64,000 nucleotides of DNA from Monodelphis domestica (GCF_027887165.1 NC_077233.1:178045506-178109505); one strand, 5' to 3'; numbered from the stretch's first letter, positions 1 through 12,610 are shown. The notes: generated from the sequence alone by a model not told the origin. Program-made: numbers and translations.

Positions 1-446
1 CAGATATCTAGAAGGCTGACACATTCTTCAGCATGAATAACTTAATTTTCTAAGTCAGTTAGATAAATTATAAGACACACAATCTATCTGATTTGTTAAT
101 GGGAGTAACCTAAGACAATTATTACAGATATATTTCCTTTTGTCATCAGGTTGCAGGATTCTGCTGTTTTTTAACCTCTTAACTGCCAACATTTTTTCTG
201 GGCCATACATCAAGTTAGACATGCTGCTTTTTTGGTTATATCCTTATTAGAATGAGGTCCCTTTGAAACTCTTAAATAGGTCAGCCCTACTTATCTATTT
301 GTTAAATAATAGCTTAATGTTTCAGTGAAGAAGCTCTTTTATGCACATCTAGAAGAATGATTTAATTAAAAATGTTGTCATTTATGCTCCAGGTTATTTT
401 TGATCTTTTTGAGAAAGATTAGCTTCAAAGTCTGGGGAAGACATCA
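1..446. other. No feature recognised
   Basis: AT-rich sequence with no recognisable repeat, RNA gene or coding exon. Confidence 0.5.
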
Positions 447-622
447 TGGTACACTGAGGAGGGCATTGTTTTTGGAGTCAGAGATCCTGAGTTCAAATTT
501 GTAGTTGTTTGACTTATTAACTAGATGATAACCCTTCTTTTGTCTCATCCTCTTCATCTATAAAATTGGAACAGATAATTCCTAAGGTCTCTCCCAGTCC
601 TGAATTTACAGCCTCATGATCA
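447..622 (+). mobile_element. CORE-SINE (MIR/MAR1-like)
   Basis: Reads in sense order: 'ttggagtcag', 'gagttcaaat' (B-box-like), 'catctataaaat', then the tail 'aaggtctctcccag'. Diverged and internally shortened, so old. Confidence 0.75.
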
Positions 623-1754
623 TACTATTTTACTCATAACTTTCAGAAAAAAATGACCACAATTCTCCCTTTTGCAAACTGAAGGAGTACAGGTGTTCTA
701 ATGAAAACTCTCTCCTTGGAAGTGGTGAAAGTTTATATAAATATCCAGGCTAAAGAATGAAGTGAGAAAATGAACGAATTTTGGATCTACAAATACTACA
801 TCTAATATTCTGTACTTTGCAGGGCACATTGCTCTGGCAATGTTACGTGAGGAATGGACAGCAAGCATGTATGGTTAAGCTCTTGGACATAACTGTTTAT
901 CAAGATTTGGTATATATTCAATAAACAGAAACAAGGAAAGAAAGACATGCGAAGCGATATAAAACAAGTTGACAAAATAAGATCATATGTATTGACAACA
1001 ATTCCCAAAATTCATTTGATCTTGTTAGAGTAGAATGATTTTATTAGTTGTCTCCCAACAAATTATTTCTTATTGATTATGTTAAGATCATAAAATATTC
1101 CCTGATAGCTTCCCCTGCAGAGATAATTTTGTCTAGGCAAAATACTATCAGAATAGATTTTCTCACCAAAAATTATCTGACACTGTCCAACACAGTGTTT
1201 AGAAGGAAAGGATTCCTTATAGGTGATGAGGGTTTTTCCAAATGCTCCTACGGGTAGATAAAATTGTATTGACTAAATGAAGGCCCAGAAAATTACTGAG
1301 ATCTCTGTCTACTCAGAAGAGTTCAACTTAATAATCTACAGAGAAAAAATGGGTGAAATAACTGTTGAGATCATGCTATGAAACTTAGGTGATCATTCTA
1401 TTTAGTCCTATAGTACATATAGATGTTGGTAGAAATTACATATAGCCAGTGATACAGCCCTTAATTGGAAAGGAAGAGAAAAAAGTAATCTGGATTTCAT
1501 TTTATGAAGTGGACAGTGATTCCAATGATCCCGAGATTCTTTCTGACACAAAAATCAGTAATTTAGGCAATATTCTCCTAAGAATGTCATTGAAGTGCAA
1601 ATCACAAAACCCCAGAATTTTAAAAGAATTTTTAAAATGTGGGTGACCCAAAGAGCAAGTGAGAAACATTCATGGTGAACATAGGGGGACTCCAGCAAAT
1701 TAACAACCAAGACTTCTGTGCAAGAAGTGCTATTAAAGGTATGGGTCTGTCCAG
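623..1754. other. No feature recognised
   Basis: AT-rich sequence; only short chance frames. No repeat that I recognise. Confidence 0.5.
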
Positions 1755-2325
1755 TAATTCATGATGGCTGAATAAGTTGTGGTATATGAATATAATGGAA
1801 AAGTATTATGCAATAAGAAATGACAAACAGGATAATCACACACAAAAAAAAACCAACAAACAAAACCCTGGTAAGACTTACATGAACTAATGCCAAATGA
1901 AGTGAGCAGCATTAGGAGAACATTGTATACGGTAACATCAATAATGTATGATAACTAACTGTAAATGATTTAACTCTTATCAGCAATGGTAGATCCAGGA
2001 CAACTCTAAGGAACTCATGATGAAGAAAGTTATCCATTGCCATAGAAGGAGCTGAATGAAGTCTGCATGCAGACTGAAGCATATTATTCTTCACTTCACC
2101 AAAATTCACTCCATGAATTTTTCTCTAAAAGTAAGTGGTATGTGTGTCTTCTTTCACAAGATGAACATGAAAATAGGTATTGTATAATACTTGCATAACT
2201 TATATCATATTACCTGCTTTCTTGGGGAGTGGGAGGGATGGGAGAGAAGAAGAGAACATGGATTGAAAAAGTGTCAGAAAATAATGATCACACATTGTGT
2301 TTACATGTTAAAATTTTTTTTTAAG
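1755..2325 (+). mobile_element. L1 3' end (ORF2 C-terminus and 3' UTR)
   Basis: Matches the marsupial L1 ORF2 end ('gtgagcagcattaggagaac', 'gatccaggacaactc') followed by the usual 3' UTR landmarks ('actcatgatgaa', 'gcatgcagactgaagc', 'cttcttggggag'-like). It is 5' truncated, as most L1 insertions are, and diverged by small indels. Confidence 0.8.
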
Positions 2326-2479
2326 TTGTGAGTCAAGGACTATATCATAGGAAAAGAAATTGGGTTGACCAAATAGCAAGAGTGAATAATATGATGAATG
2401 AACAGATCTATTCCATCTGCTTTAGCATCCATGAAATAGAAAAAAAAAAGATCCAGAAGAAATAAATTAAATTCTCTTG

Positions 2480-2692
2480 GAGAATTTAAGAGAACTTCAT
2501 AGCTCTCAGTCTAGAAGAGAACCCAGAGATAAGCCAGGCCAGCCAACTCCCTCATTTTATAGATGAAGGAAATGAAGGTCAAGGGAGATAAAGTAACTTG
2601 TCAGAACTCTCTAAGATCATAAGTATCAGAGACGTGACTAGAACTTAGTTCCTCTGTCTCCAAAGTCATTGCTCTTTCCTTTGTGTCATATA
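2480..2692 (-). mobile_element. CORE-SINE, antisense
   Basis: Antisense CORE landmarks: 'ctccctcattttatagatga', 'aaagtaacttgtcag', then a degenerate head. Old copy. Confidence 0.75.
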
Positions 2693-2834
2693 GGAAATGA
2701 ATTACACACAAGAGAAGAAGAAAGTCCCTTCTACTTCATGATTATAGATTCATAGGAAGATTATAATATCAATACATACAAAACCACAGGCAATACAGCT
2801 TTTTAAATACTGACTGAATTTTTAAAATTGTCAC

Positions 2835-3345
2835 TGTGTCTATTCCAAACCTTCTCTCCTCTTTTCAAGTCTCCAACATTACCACAATATCACTACTTTT
2901 TAGCAGAATTTTTTTTCTTTACTGAGAGAATTGAGGTCATTAATTGCAATCACCCTCATCTATATTTCATATTTCAAAACTTCTCTTTATCTTCATCCAT
3001 TCTCTCCTCCTTTGCTCTTGTTCAAAAGATGAGATAAGGTCCTTTTACTCACCAAGGCTAACCCTACTACCCATTTCTTGGGTTCGTTTACTTTCTGATT
3101 TCTCCCATTGGTTGTTCTTTCTCTCTAATTTTCAAAATATCCTGATTTATTGGCTTCTTTCCTGTCATCTATAAACATGTTTAAGACTCCTCTAGCCATT
3201 AAAAATCAAACCAAACAAAAAAACAAACCTTCTTTTCACTGGGTCATCTCCTTAAGATTTTTATCTCTCCAAAATTTCATAGCTAGACTTCTACAGAAAG
3301 CTATATGTAATAGCCATCTACTTTCTCACTTCCCATTCAAGACAT
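2835..3345 (+). mobile_element. L2/CR1-clade LINE, internal ORF fragment
   Basis: Pyrimidine-rich sense strand. The order 'caccaaggctaaccctac', 'tttattggcttctttcctg', 'cataaacatg'-like, then 'catagctagacttctac' parallels the L2-clade segment just upstream of the RT palm ('SKLLERAVYN'-like). The frame is broken many times. No 3' tail follows, so this is an internal fragment. Confidence 0.6.
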
Positions 3346-3884
3346 AATCTATTTGGAAGGGGTCACAGAACAATTTCTTTTGTTTGTTTTTATTTTGTTC
3401 AGATGTAATATGTAATGTTTTTTTTTTGTCTCATTTCATTAAAATGTAAGTAGTTGGTTTAGTTATTTAATCCATTATAATCCATTATCATCTAACAGGT
3501 AGCAGGCCTTATTTGGTATCTTCTGTGAGCCTTGAGTTTACAGTAATTTTTAAAAGTTCTAACCTCTTCTCTTTAATTTAATAATGAAAATATCCTCTGA
3601 AATTGGTATGTACATGTCCATATTGGTGCTCATCTTTGTGATTTTGTCTGTAAAAGGCTAGGCCAAGGCAAAATTGTGAAGTTAGAGAAGCTTACTTTGG
3701 GGAGAATTTACTTCTGGTTTTAGAGACTTCTTGGTTCTTCTTACCCTTTTACCTTATAATGTTTGCTTGATGTTGAAGCCCCCACTTTTACAGCTTTCCT
3801 GGACTTCTCCAAACCCTCCCCATACTTCCTTTTTTGAAATTAATTTTTCTTTTCTTTTCTTTTCTTTTGTCCCTAAAAGTCACC
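3346..3884. other. No feature recognised
   Basis: AT-rich with T runs and a short (TTTTC)n near 3848-3869. No gene or clear repeat. Confidence 0.45.
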
Positions 3885-4085
3885 TCAATAGAGGCAGTGT
3901 GGGAAAACCACTGGCTTTGGAATCAGAGGGGCTGAGTTCAGATCTCATCATTGGAGCTTACTAACCTTTGTGATCTTGGGCAAGTTACTTAATTGCCCTG
4001 GGCCTCAGGTTCCTCATCTGAAAAATGAGGAAATTAGAGTAGATAGTGTATGAGGCCCCTCCCTGCTTCTAGACCCATAATCTAT
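3885..4085 (+). mobile_element. CORE-SINE
   Basis: Near-complete sense copy: 'tttggaatcagagg', 'gagttcagatct', 'gatcttgggcaagttactta', 'cctcatctgaaaaatgagg', then 'gaggcccctccctgcttcta'. Confidence 0.85.
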
Positions 4086-4121
4086 TGAAGCTGCTATGAG
4101 TTAAGTGATGATGAGTGGTAA

Positions 4122-4165
4122 TCAATGAATCAATCAATAGACATTTATTATATACTCACTATGGT
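4122..4165 (-). mobile_element. L2 3' terminal fragment, antisense
   Basis: 'aatcaatcaatagacattta' followed by 'ttatatactcactatg' is the reverse complement of the L2 3' end. Confidence 0.55.
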
Positions 4166-4224
4166 TAACTAATATATGAATTCCTATTTCTTTTTTTCCT
4201 TTTCCAAGATGATCACTCACTTAT

Positions 4225-4440
4225 CTAGCATTTGCAGTGCTTTTCTTACAACTTTGTGAAAAGAAAATGCAAATATTACCCTCATTTCACAGATAAGGAA
4301 ACTGAGACTTAGAGAGATTAAAAGATGTACCTCTGATTCCTCATTTACCAAATGTTTCAGTTGGGATTTGAATTCAGGTCTTCTGACTCTTAGGCTACTC
4401 TTGCTTCTAGTGCCTTCCCCTGCTTCCAACTTGGTCCAGA
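4225..4440 (-). mobile_element. CORE-SINE (MIR-like), antisense
   Basis: Antisense MIR order: 'cctcatttcacagataagga', 'aactgagacttagagagatt', 'ggatttgaattcaggtcttc'. Confidence 0.8.
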
Positions 4441-4534
4441 TCCATAATTTTATCCTTGTATTAATCTCCCAGTGTGGAAACTGACTCCATCTATGTAGAA
4501 TGATAGTTTGCAAATGATGATTTTAGGATGATGT

Positions 4535-4625
4535 CTGGGTGTACTTCAAGGTTAATTGACTTGACTGTGGCTATATAGCAATGATGGATCAGAGACAGGG
4601 CTTAAACTCAGGTCAACACTGGTGA
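4535..4625 (-). mobile_element. CORE-SINE fragment, antisense
   Basis: 'aaggttaattgacttg' and 'acagggcttaaactcaggtc' mark a short antisense CORE fragment. Confidence 0.55.
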
Positions 4626-4779
4626 CCTTTCTACAGAGATATGGAATTTCTCTTCTAATTCCTTGACCAATTTAAAGTGCTAAGCTCCTTAGGAAAATCC
4701 TTAAGAAATAAAGTTAATATTCAGGATTTTAGCCAGTATGAATAGCTGGTGATGAAACTTTTTCTCAGCAGTCTTTTCA

Positions 4780-5113
4780 CCTTTTTTTTTAATTGAAAAA
4801 TTTTATTTAATTAATTTTAGAATATTTTCTCATGGTTACATGATTTATGTTCTTCTCCCTCCCTCCCCCCTGTAGCCAATGATTAATTCCACTGGGTTTT
4901 ACATGTGTCATTGATCAAGACCTATTTCACTATTATTGCTATTTGCACCAGGGTGATTGTTTAGAGACTACATCCCTAATCATATCCCCATCAACCTAGG
5001 TGATCGAGCAGTTGTTTTTCATCTGTGTTTCTACTCCCAGGGTTCTTTCTCTGGTTGTGGATAGAGTTCTTTCTCATAAGTCCCTCAGAATTGTCCCGGA
5101 TCATTGCATTGCT
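4780..5113 (-). mobile_element. L1 3' end, antisense, with target-site duplication
   Basis: Starts with a T run (poly(A) on the minus strand) and runs through the L1 3' UTR ('ccactgggttttacatgtgt', 'gatcaagacctatttc', 'tctactccca'). Flanks match at 14 of 15 bases: TCAGCAGTCTTTTCA at 4765-4779 and TCAGCAGTTTTTTCA at 5114-5128. That gives exact ends for this 334-bp, 5'-truncated insertion. Confidence 0.85.
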
Positions 5114-5128
5114 TCAGCAGTTTTTTCA

Positions 5129-5954
5129 GATGGCCATCTAGCTAATTGCCTATTCTGCATAGGCACCACATCTACATAGTCATAACATTTTTGATGTATT
5201 CTTTACCTAGAATAAATGATACTGAGATTTTCTCCATTTTGTCCAAAAACTAAAATGACAAGTTGTACTCACTGTTGTTTTCTCTGTGGATACCTGTTAT
5301 TATTTAAGTATTGAACATGATGATCCAAGCACAGACCACATTTCTACCTTCTTTATAGGGGTGAACAATGTAATCACTGATATTTTTCCTCTAAAGTCAT
5401 CTGAGAGATACACTATTTTATTGAAAGTTCTTTTCTCCAAGAGACTCTGCAAAGATGATTTGGGATTCCCAGGTTTTTAACTGCATATATATAGTTCTCT
5501 GTTCTACATGTGCTTACTACACGACAAATTATTTTCAAGAAGGAAAGGTTTCCTTTTTTTTTTGGTCAAACTCTCATATTCAGTGCCCATTTTTAATTCC
5601 ACACATTCTATAGCATGTAATTGTTGTTCTGCACATAGTATATGGTATAATTTTAAGATCAATGAATTTTCTACTTTGCATTGAAGGGCCATGTGCATGG
5701 AAAAGTATGTGACAAAATTGATTTTATGCATAATTTAGACACTTACCTTTCATGGTCAACAAGTTGTGAGCATCTGAAAGTGATCATTTAACATAATCAC
5801 AGAGATAAGATTGAGTGGGAAAAAATGTTTATACCCTGATTGCAAAAATCAGAGGTGGAAGCAAATGAGTGGAAGGAAAAATGTGACTCAACTAAGAACT
5901 ACCAAGAAACATTACCTCATTGGCTATTTCTGTCTTTGAGAACAAACATCCAAG
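5129..5954. other. No feature recognised
   Basis: Unique-looking AT-rich sequence; only short chance frames. Confidence 0.45.
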
Positions 5955-6265
5955 AAATAGCATCTTAGGATCATTGAACTTTAAAGCTGTGAGGGGCCCT
6001 AGAACTGGGCAAGTCATAAACTCTCACAGGCTTCTTAAGGTTATCTAGTTTTCACAAAACTTGTCTCTAAAACCTAATTGATAGATTAGTGGCTGCTTTG
6101 TTTTTGTGGAACGACCTCCAATGAGCCCAACTCCCTCATTTTACAGAAGTGGAATCTGAACCCCTGGGAAGCTAAATAACGTATTCAAAGCTACATCATG
6201 AATCCGTAGCAGAGTCAGAATTGATTCTTCTGAATCCTATTCTAGCAGTCATACCTCTGACTATA
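5955..6265 (-). mobile_element. CORE-SINE, antisense, interrupted
   Basis: The outer part begins 'ggatcattgaactttaaagc'. The core resumes at about 6120 with 'actccctcattttacagaag' and 'agcagagtcagaattgattc'. About 100 bp of unrelated sequence lies between. Confidence 0.65.
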
Positions 6266-6454
6266 CCTCTGACTTCTAGATAGCTGTGTGAAATTCTTAA
6301 TTCTTAGAATGTGATTAATGTGCAAGGTATTTGATCACCAAGGGATAGATGCTGAAGGGCAGGAAAAGGTACTACAAGTTTGAAGGCCAAGAGGAGAGAT
6401 TGGGGTGTACAAAAGAGTCAATTAAATGAAAATATCACTTTCACTAGAATTGTT

Positions 6455-6548
6455 ACAGGACCACTGGATCCTCAATTTAGAGCTGGGAAGGTCATCTTGT
6501 CACACTCCTTAATTCTAAGGATGAAGAAATGGAGATATAGAAAACTTA
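6455..6548 (-). mobile_element. CORE-SINE fragment, antisense
   Basis: 'ctcaatttagagctgggaag' through 'atggagatatagaaaactta' is the tail side of an antisense CORE-SINE. It ends where an L1 3' end begins. Confidence 0.5.
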
Positions 6549-6559
6549 GTATTATTTGA

Positions 6560-6870
6560 AGCCCAATTTTTAATTTTAATCCCTTTTTTTTTATTTGTTA
6601 CATTACAATACCCAGTCTTTCCCTCTCTCTTTCCCTCCCCCCTGTTAGAGAAGGCATTATCTAACAAAAACATATATATGTAATATATAAAATTATATTG
6701 CTTGGTTTTATTTATTAATTCTTTCTCTGGAGTTGGACCTACATAAGTCATTCTTCAAACAATAATTTTGTTGTTGGCTCATTTCACTTTTCACAATTTC
6801 ATATAGGTTTTTCCATGTTTTTCGAACTCAGGTTTTCTTATTCCATCTCTGATGCTTTTCTGCTACCATG
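6560..6870 (-). mobile_element. L1 3' end, antisense
   Basis: A T-rich start, then 'acattacaatacccagtctt', 'gttagagaaggcattatcta' and 'attctttctctggagttgga', the order of an antisense marsupial L1 3' UTR. Diverged, with internal gaps. Confidence 0.6.
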
Positions 6871-7281
6871 CAACTCCATTTGTGTCTAACAAATTTTCTG
6901 GGTCCCTCCCTCCCCCCGCTTTGTTCAATTTGCTGAGGTGGGAGGAATGCTCATTCAAACACTTCAATGGATGTACAATCTCATCCTTTTAGTGATGAAG
7001 ATCAAGCCCATACTTGTCTGCTTATCTTGTACAATGTGCAACTACTGTCCAGGCCATCCCTTAAGTTTACCTTGGGCAGGATCTACTCAACAAGTTGGCT
7101 GCCTTTTTTTGCTTTTTCTTGACATTGAATGGATACCATGGGAGCATGTAGATAATACATTGATTATCCTTCACTCTCCCCTCAAAATCTATCTTCTTTT
7201 GCACACACACACACACACACACATTTCTTTGATAGAATCTTTTAAGCCTCTACTATGAGCATCAAAAAAAAAATGTCGGGG
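6871..7281. other. Unassigned stretch with (CA)n
   Basis: No gene recognised. A short CA microsatellite lies at 7202-7223. Confidence 0.45.
7202..7223. repeat. (CA)11 microsatellite
   Basis: Uninterrupted CA dinucleotides. Confidence 0.95.
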
Positions 7282-7520
7282 GATAATAGAATTGCAGAGT
7301 CAGAAGGTACCTTAGCAATTATTCAATTCAGTTTCATCCTAAGGCATTATCCAGCCTCTCTTTGAAGATCTATAATGGCAGGAGACTCACTAGTATCTCT
7401 CCACCAGTATACTATTTTACTTCCTCCAGGCAGCCCATCAGCTTTTTCAGTGATTAGGGACTTTTAGAAAGCAATGGATTTGAGTTCTTCCTTCATGAAT
7501 GTTAGAAGTTTCACAGCAAA
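7282..7520. mobile_element. CR1/L3-like LINE 3' fragment
   Basis: 'attgcagagtcagaaggtac', 'atccagcctctctttgaaga' and 'ccaggcagcccatcagcttt' resemble the conserved 3' region shared by CR1/L3 elements. Strand and subfamily are not settled. Confidence 0.5.
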
Positions 7521-8146
7521 GTTTGGATGGATCTTGACATAGTATTTCCTAGGACACACTCCATTGTCTAGTGAATTTAAGGATTTGTGTTAAATTCCTG
7601 AAGGAGATAGTTACCTGGGTGAATGAACTTCCTCAATTAGTAGAAAACTATGTGTTTGCAGCCAATTTGCTAATTTTGGATTTGCAACCAATACAGTTCC
7701 ATGATTAACTAGAGTTTTCTTCAATTAATTAACAGTCCTTTGGGAATGGAGTGAAATGCTAGCTTCTAGTAAATGGTGCAGAATTTTGAGGCAGAATAAT
7801 TCCTTCTTACTATTCTATGATAGTTTAAGAAAAGAAACAGAAACATAGACCTGTCTATTCTTTTCACAACTGGGTCTTAATGACCTGGAACAAGAAATTT
7901 TCATAGAACTGCCATCAACTTAAAAACCCTTAAGGAACAATCAGTAAATTGTCTATAATCATGTGACATCTACCCATACTATTTGAAGGTAGGCTATTGA
8001 GACGTAGTAATTTCCCCTTGGAGTTTGAAAAATGAAAGTTGCTGCTCATAACTGTCACTTTGACCCAGTAACTGAAGGGTCTTTCACCCAATGCTGGGGA
8101 AAAGAAGTGCTGTAAACAAGGAAAAAAACAGCAAAGTTATCTTAAG
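7521..8146. other. No feature recognised
   Basis: Unique-looking, AT-rich, no repeat landmarks. Confidence 0.45.
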
Positions 8147-8305
8147 AGACAGCGGTAGACTCCAAAACATTGATCTTGGAAAGATGAAAGACCTGAATTT
8201 GAATCATGCCAGGTACTCCTCTGTAAAATAGCAATAATAATTTCTGTTGGACCTACCTTACAGGGTTGTTGTAAAAATCTTCCAAGATAAAGTTCCAAGG
8301 ATAAG
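8147..8305 (+). mobile_element. CORE-SINE with internal deletion
   Basis: 'gacctgaatttgaatcatgc' joins almost directly to 'cctctgtaaaatagcaataa' and 'cttacagggttgttgtaaaa'. The CORE segment between B-box and tail is missing. Confidence 0.7.
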
Positions 8306-8479
8306 TAAAAATTCTTCACCAAAAGTGATTTCCAGTGAACATTTTTATTAGCAGTGAAACAAAATATGAGGTGCTACAATCAAAAGGTCAAAGTATGGTT
8401 ATTCCCAACAATCATTTTGTGATATTCCATACCACAATGGTGAGGTGGACCCTGGGAAAGATCTTTGTGGTTCAAAATG

Positions 8480-8830
8480 ACCCTGTACTCCATAATACTC
8501 TCTCTTTTATTACACCAACCCATTACTGTAGTTAGATTGTAAGCTCCTTGAGAGGGCTGACTCATATTTCGTAGCTTTAATAAATACAACTGTTACTCTT
8601 TCCTGCATGTGTTAATATTCTGCTTCCCTTTCTCTCCTTGGAGTCCTCTGTTCTTTTTGTATCTTTAATTATCCAATTATACTTTATATTCATTTTTGTA
8701 ATTCTGGCATTTTTTGTACTTCAGATCCAATTTAATAATGTAGGAATATTATGCATGAATGAATTATGTTTCTTTCATTTACCCCATAGCACTGTGAACC
8801 TCACAAACCATTGCTTGCTGATTGATTGGG
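8480..8830 (+). mobile_element. L2 3' end, interrupted
   Basis: 'agattgtaagctccttgaga' is the L2 3' end signature. A further piece at about 8785-8830 ('catagcactgtgaacc', 'ttgctgattgattggg') looks like the L2 terminal tail, with unassigned AT-rich sequence between. Confidence 0.5.
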
Positions 8831-9864
8831 AACACTTGTAAAGAGTTCAAGGGAAGGTAGTACAAATGGGTAAAGAGGTGATGAGAAGTCTTTAAAGTTC
8901 AAATAAATTTTTTTTTCAGAGTTCATAGCCTATAATTCAGTTCTCAGATATGTAGAATTATTTGTATTTGGAAAATAAAAACCTCTCTAGTGTGACCAGG
9001 TTTCTGGTTAGTTAAATAAAATGGAGTAGAGGTGGGAAGGCAATATTGCTGGGATTAGGGGATGAGCAGAAGGAAAGAGATGGTGAAAGGGATACATTTT
9101 TTTCTTTCCTTCTCATCATAGTCCCATTGACTATTTAGTGGTTGCCCAAGAATCAGTATCTCCATTAGACACACATAGTACCGAGCTGAATTAAAATTCT
9201 GTATTGGCCCTTACCTTCCACCACCACTCCCCAACCAAAATAAATAAACAGACCAATAAGTAAATAAATAAAACATTAACTGCAAGTTAATTCTTTTGGG
9301 ACTTGAAGAAACAGAGACAATCCTTGACCAGATTGTTAGTTAAGTAAAAGAGGTGAAGTTTATTTGGGGTGAGGAGGGCAGGTAGAAATTCCAACTGTCA
9401 ATTGTTCTTTTTCCCTTCCTTCTTTGAAACTTTTCTGTTCAACTAGATACATGGATTCCACTCTCCCATGCTTCTCAACTCCCCCAAACCATTCTCGTTT
9501 TCATTCTTTCTCCTAGAGGGCTGTCATCTAATTCTAGCTTAGTTGTTAACTGATTAATAAGGAAATTAGCTGATAAAAACTTTAAAAGAATTATTATTAA
9601 CCACATACCCCTTTCATTTTCATTTTTTCTTTTTATTAATGCCCTTTGTTTTTAGAACATATTAATTTCTTTTAAAATATTTTATTTAAAAATTAAAACT
9701 TTTATATCATATAAAAGAATCTTATATAAAATAAAATATACATAGATATTGATAATGTCTTAAATATCAATATTCATAATGCATTAGATAAATTTGCTTT
9801 TAGGGGTAAATTTTCCACAAATTGGATGTCTTTGGTAATATTGCTACTCATAATTATAGTTAAC
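8831..9864. other. No feature recognised
   Basis: About 1 kb of AT-rich sequence with A-rich runs at 9240-9275. No gene or confident repeat. Confidence 0.45.
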
Positions 9865-10775
9865 AACTTTTTTTCCCTTTTTATTAATATGGACCTCCCT
9901 CTGACACCTCTCCACCTCCACTGAGAAAAAAGAAAAGAAAAAGAAAACACTTAATACATACATATAGCCAAGCAAAATAAATTCCTACTTTGGTCAAGTC
10001 AGAAATGCATGACTCTTTCTGCATTCTTAGTTCACCAATTCTCTAGCAGATTATTGGTATATTTCATTTTCATTCTATTATACTCATGTTTTATCATCAT
10101 GTTGATCAGTTCTAAAATCTTTCAAATTTTATTCTCTATTATATTGTATATATAGACCTTTCTAATTCTTAATCATTCTGTAATCCATTCCAAAAAGTCT
10201 TTGTTTTCCCCAAAACTTTCCATTTTGTCATGTCTTATGATATAATAATATTCTATTACATTCATAAACACAATTTACTTAACCTTTCCATAGTCAGTGG
10301 ATACTCCTTTAGTTTCCATTTTGGCAATCTCCAAAAAACAAAACAAAAACAACAAAGAACAAACAAAACTACTATAAACAAATTTTGTACATATAAGTTA
10401 TTTTTTCTTTCTTTGGGGAATAAAGCTAATAGTGGTAAAGCTTGGATAAAAAGTATATGTATTCTAATAACCTTTTGGGTCTAGTTTCAATTTGTTTTCC
10501 TGAATGACTGGGTAATTTGCAGCAATACCTATTTCCCCAGAGCCTCTTCAAAATTGGTAATTTTCCTGTTTTATTGCTTTTTTTTTTAGTCTAATAGGTA
10601 TGAGGTAGAACTTCAAAGTTGTTTTAATTTGCATTATCCTAATTATTTGTGCTTTGGAACATTTTCCCCTTTGGTTATTGATAGCTTAAATTTCATCTTT
10701 TGAAAACTGTTCACATTCTTTGACCATTTATCTATTGGAGTATGACTCAGTTTAATAAATTGTCAATTACATGTT
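9865..10775 (-). mobile_element. Older L1, antisense, part 1 (3' UTR and ORF2 end)
   Basis: Antisense ORF2 landmarks: 'tacattcataaacacaattt', 'aggtatgaggtagaacttca', 'ttgttttaatttgcattatc', 'attctttgaccatttatcta'. It stops at about 10775 and the next expected L1 segment reappears at about 12625, so this element was split by the sense L1 between. Confidence 0.75.
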
Positions 10776-12610
10776 TATGGGACTGATTATATATGTAAAT
10801 ATATCATATGTTTATATATTTTGTATTATACACTTAAGAAATATAGGCATTTAATTATATTATTAGATATAATTAGCTGCACTATATAATTTGATATATT
10901 AATGCCATCGCAATTAAACTATCCCTAATTATTTTATTGTACCAGAAAAAAATTAAAAATTCATTAGGAAAAATTAAAAGTCACAAATGTCAAAAGAACT
11001 AATGAAAAAATGTTAAAGAAAGAGGTTAGCACTACCAGCTTTGGAACTATATTAAAAAGTAGTAATTATTAAAACTATCTGGTACTATCCAAGAAATAAT
11101 AAAAAAAAGTAGATCAATGGAACAGAATAGACATACAGACGGAGTTCTAAAAGATTAAGTTATATATTTTTTATATTTGAAAAAGGTAAAAATCCAAGTT
11201 TTTTAAATAAGAATTTAATATTTCATAAAAAAATTTTTTGGAAAGTTTAGCAGAAATTAGATAGAGGCTAATATTGTAGGCCACTTATAAAGATAAGATT
11301 AAAATGGGCACATGACCTAGGCATATAGTAAACCATTATAAGGAAAATGAGAAGAGCAGGAAACAAATTAACTGTCATTTATGGATAGGAGAAGAATTTA
11401 TGAATAAACAAGAAATAGAAAGCATTGTTAAATGGAAAATGGAAAATTTTGAATATGTAAATTTGAGAAGTTTTATACAAATAAAACTAACAGTCAAAAT
11501 TAGAAGGAAAGAAGTAGGTGGGGGAAAATTTTTATAGACAGTTTCTTGGATAGAGGTCTCATATCTAACATATATAGAAAGCATTGTCAAAAATATAAGG
11601 ATATATACCATTTCCCAATTGATAGATGGTAAAAATATATGAACATGTAATTTTTAGAAGAAGAAATCAAAGCTAAAATGTATAAAACTATATAAAAATT
11701 CCTTAAATAATTTTTTTAAACCCTTGTCTTCCATCTTAGAATCAGTACTATGTACTGGTTCCAAAGTAGAAGAGTGGTAAAGCCAAGGCAATGAAAGGAT
11801 TATACCACACAGGTAGGAAATGTGAGAGGTCATATTTGAACCCAGAACCTCCCATCTCTAGACTTGGCTCTCAACCCACTGAGCCAACTAGTTGCCCCCT
11901 TTAAATTATTATTAAGTAGAGAAATGCAAATCAAAACAACTCTGAGATAGCACCTCCCATATGTCAGGTTGGCTAAAATGATAAAAGTGCAAAATGACAA
12001 ATGTTGGAGGGGATGTGGGGAAACAGGGTTACTATTATATTGTTGGTGAAACTGTGAACAGATTCAGCCATTTTGGAGAACAGTCTAGAATTATGCTAGA
12101 ATTATGCAGAGTTATAAAATTGTGCATACGTTTTGACCTAGTAATAGCACTATTAGGTTTAGTTCCTAAGATGACCAAGGGGAAAAAAAAAAGAAACTAT
12201 ATGTTCTAAAATATTTGTAGCAGATCTCTTTGTTGTGGTAAAGAACTGGAAATTGAAGGGATGCCCATCAACTGAGGAATGACTAAACAAGTCATGGTAT
12301 CTGATTGTGTTGAAATGCTAAATATAATTTTGGAAAATCATGGAAAGATTTTCATGGAATTATAAAGAGTGAAATAAGAAGAACTGAGATAACATTATCT
12401 ACAATAACAGAAATATTCTTTGAAGGATAACATATATATCTGCCAGAGAAAGAATTGATAAATAGAAGTAAGAAATAGTTTTATTTACACATATATCTTT
12501 TTATCAAATGATGTCTTTTCTAATGGGGAACAATCAGGGGCAATGAATAATTAAAAACTTTCCATACTAACATATAAATATGTAATATATTATATGTCTA
12601 TGAATATTTT
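10776..12610 (+). mobile_element. L1, sense (ORF2 C-terminal half), inserted in the older L1
   Basis: Sense ORF2 landmarks: 'gaggttagcactaccagctt', 'gtactatccaagaaataata', 'gtagatcaatggaacagaat', 'gagaaatgcaaatcaaaaca', 'gcccatcaactgaggaatga'. It is 5' truncated, has many stops and shifts, and carries a type A SINE. The exact left edge in the AT-rich 10776-10950 interval is uncertain. Confidence 0.75.
11713..11900 (-). mobile_element. Type A SINE, antisense, nested in L1
   Basis: Complete antisense type A copy ('aacccttgtcttccatctta' to 'gagccaactagttgcccc'). Flanks TTAAATAATT (11703-11712) and TTAAATTATT (11901-11910) match at 9 of 10 bases and look like its target-site duplication. Confidence 0.85.

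Noticed and set aside
9865-12610. Opposed L1 halves as one twin-primed L1 insertion
   Set aside because: Both halves cover the same 3' region with separate 3' ends, so they are two insertions rather than a 5' inversion of one.
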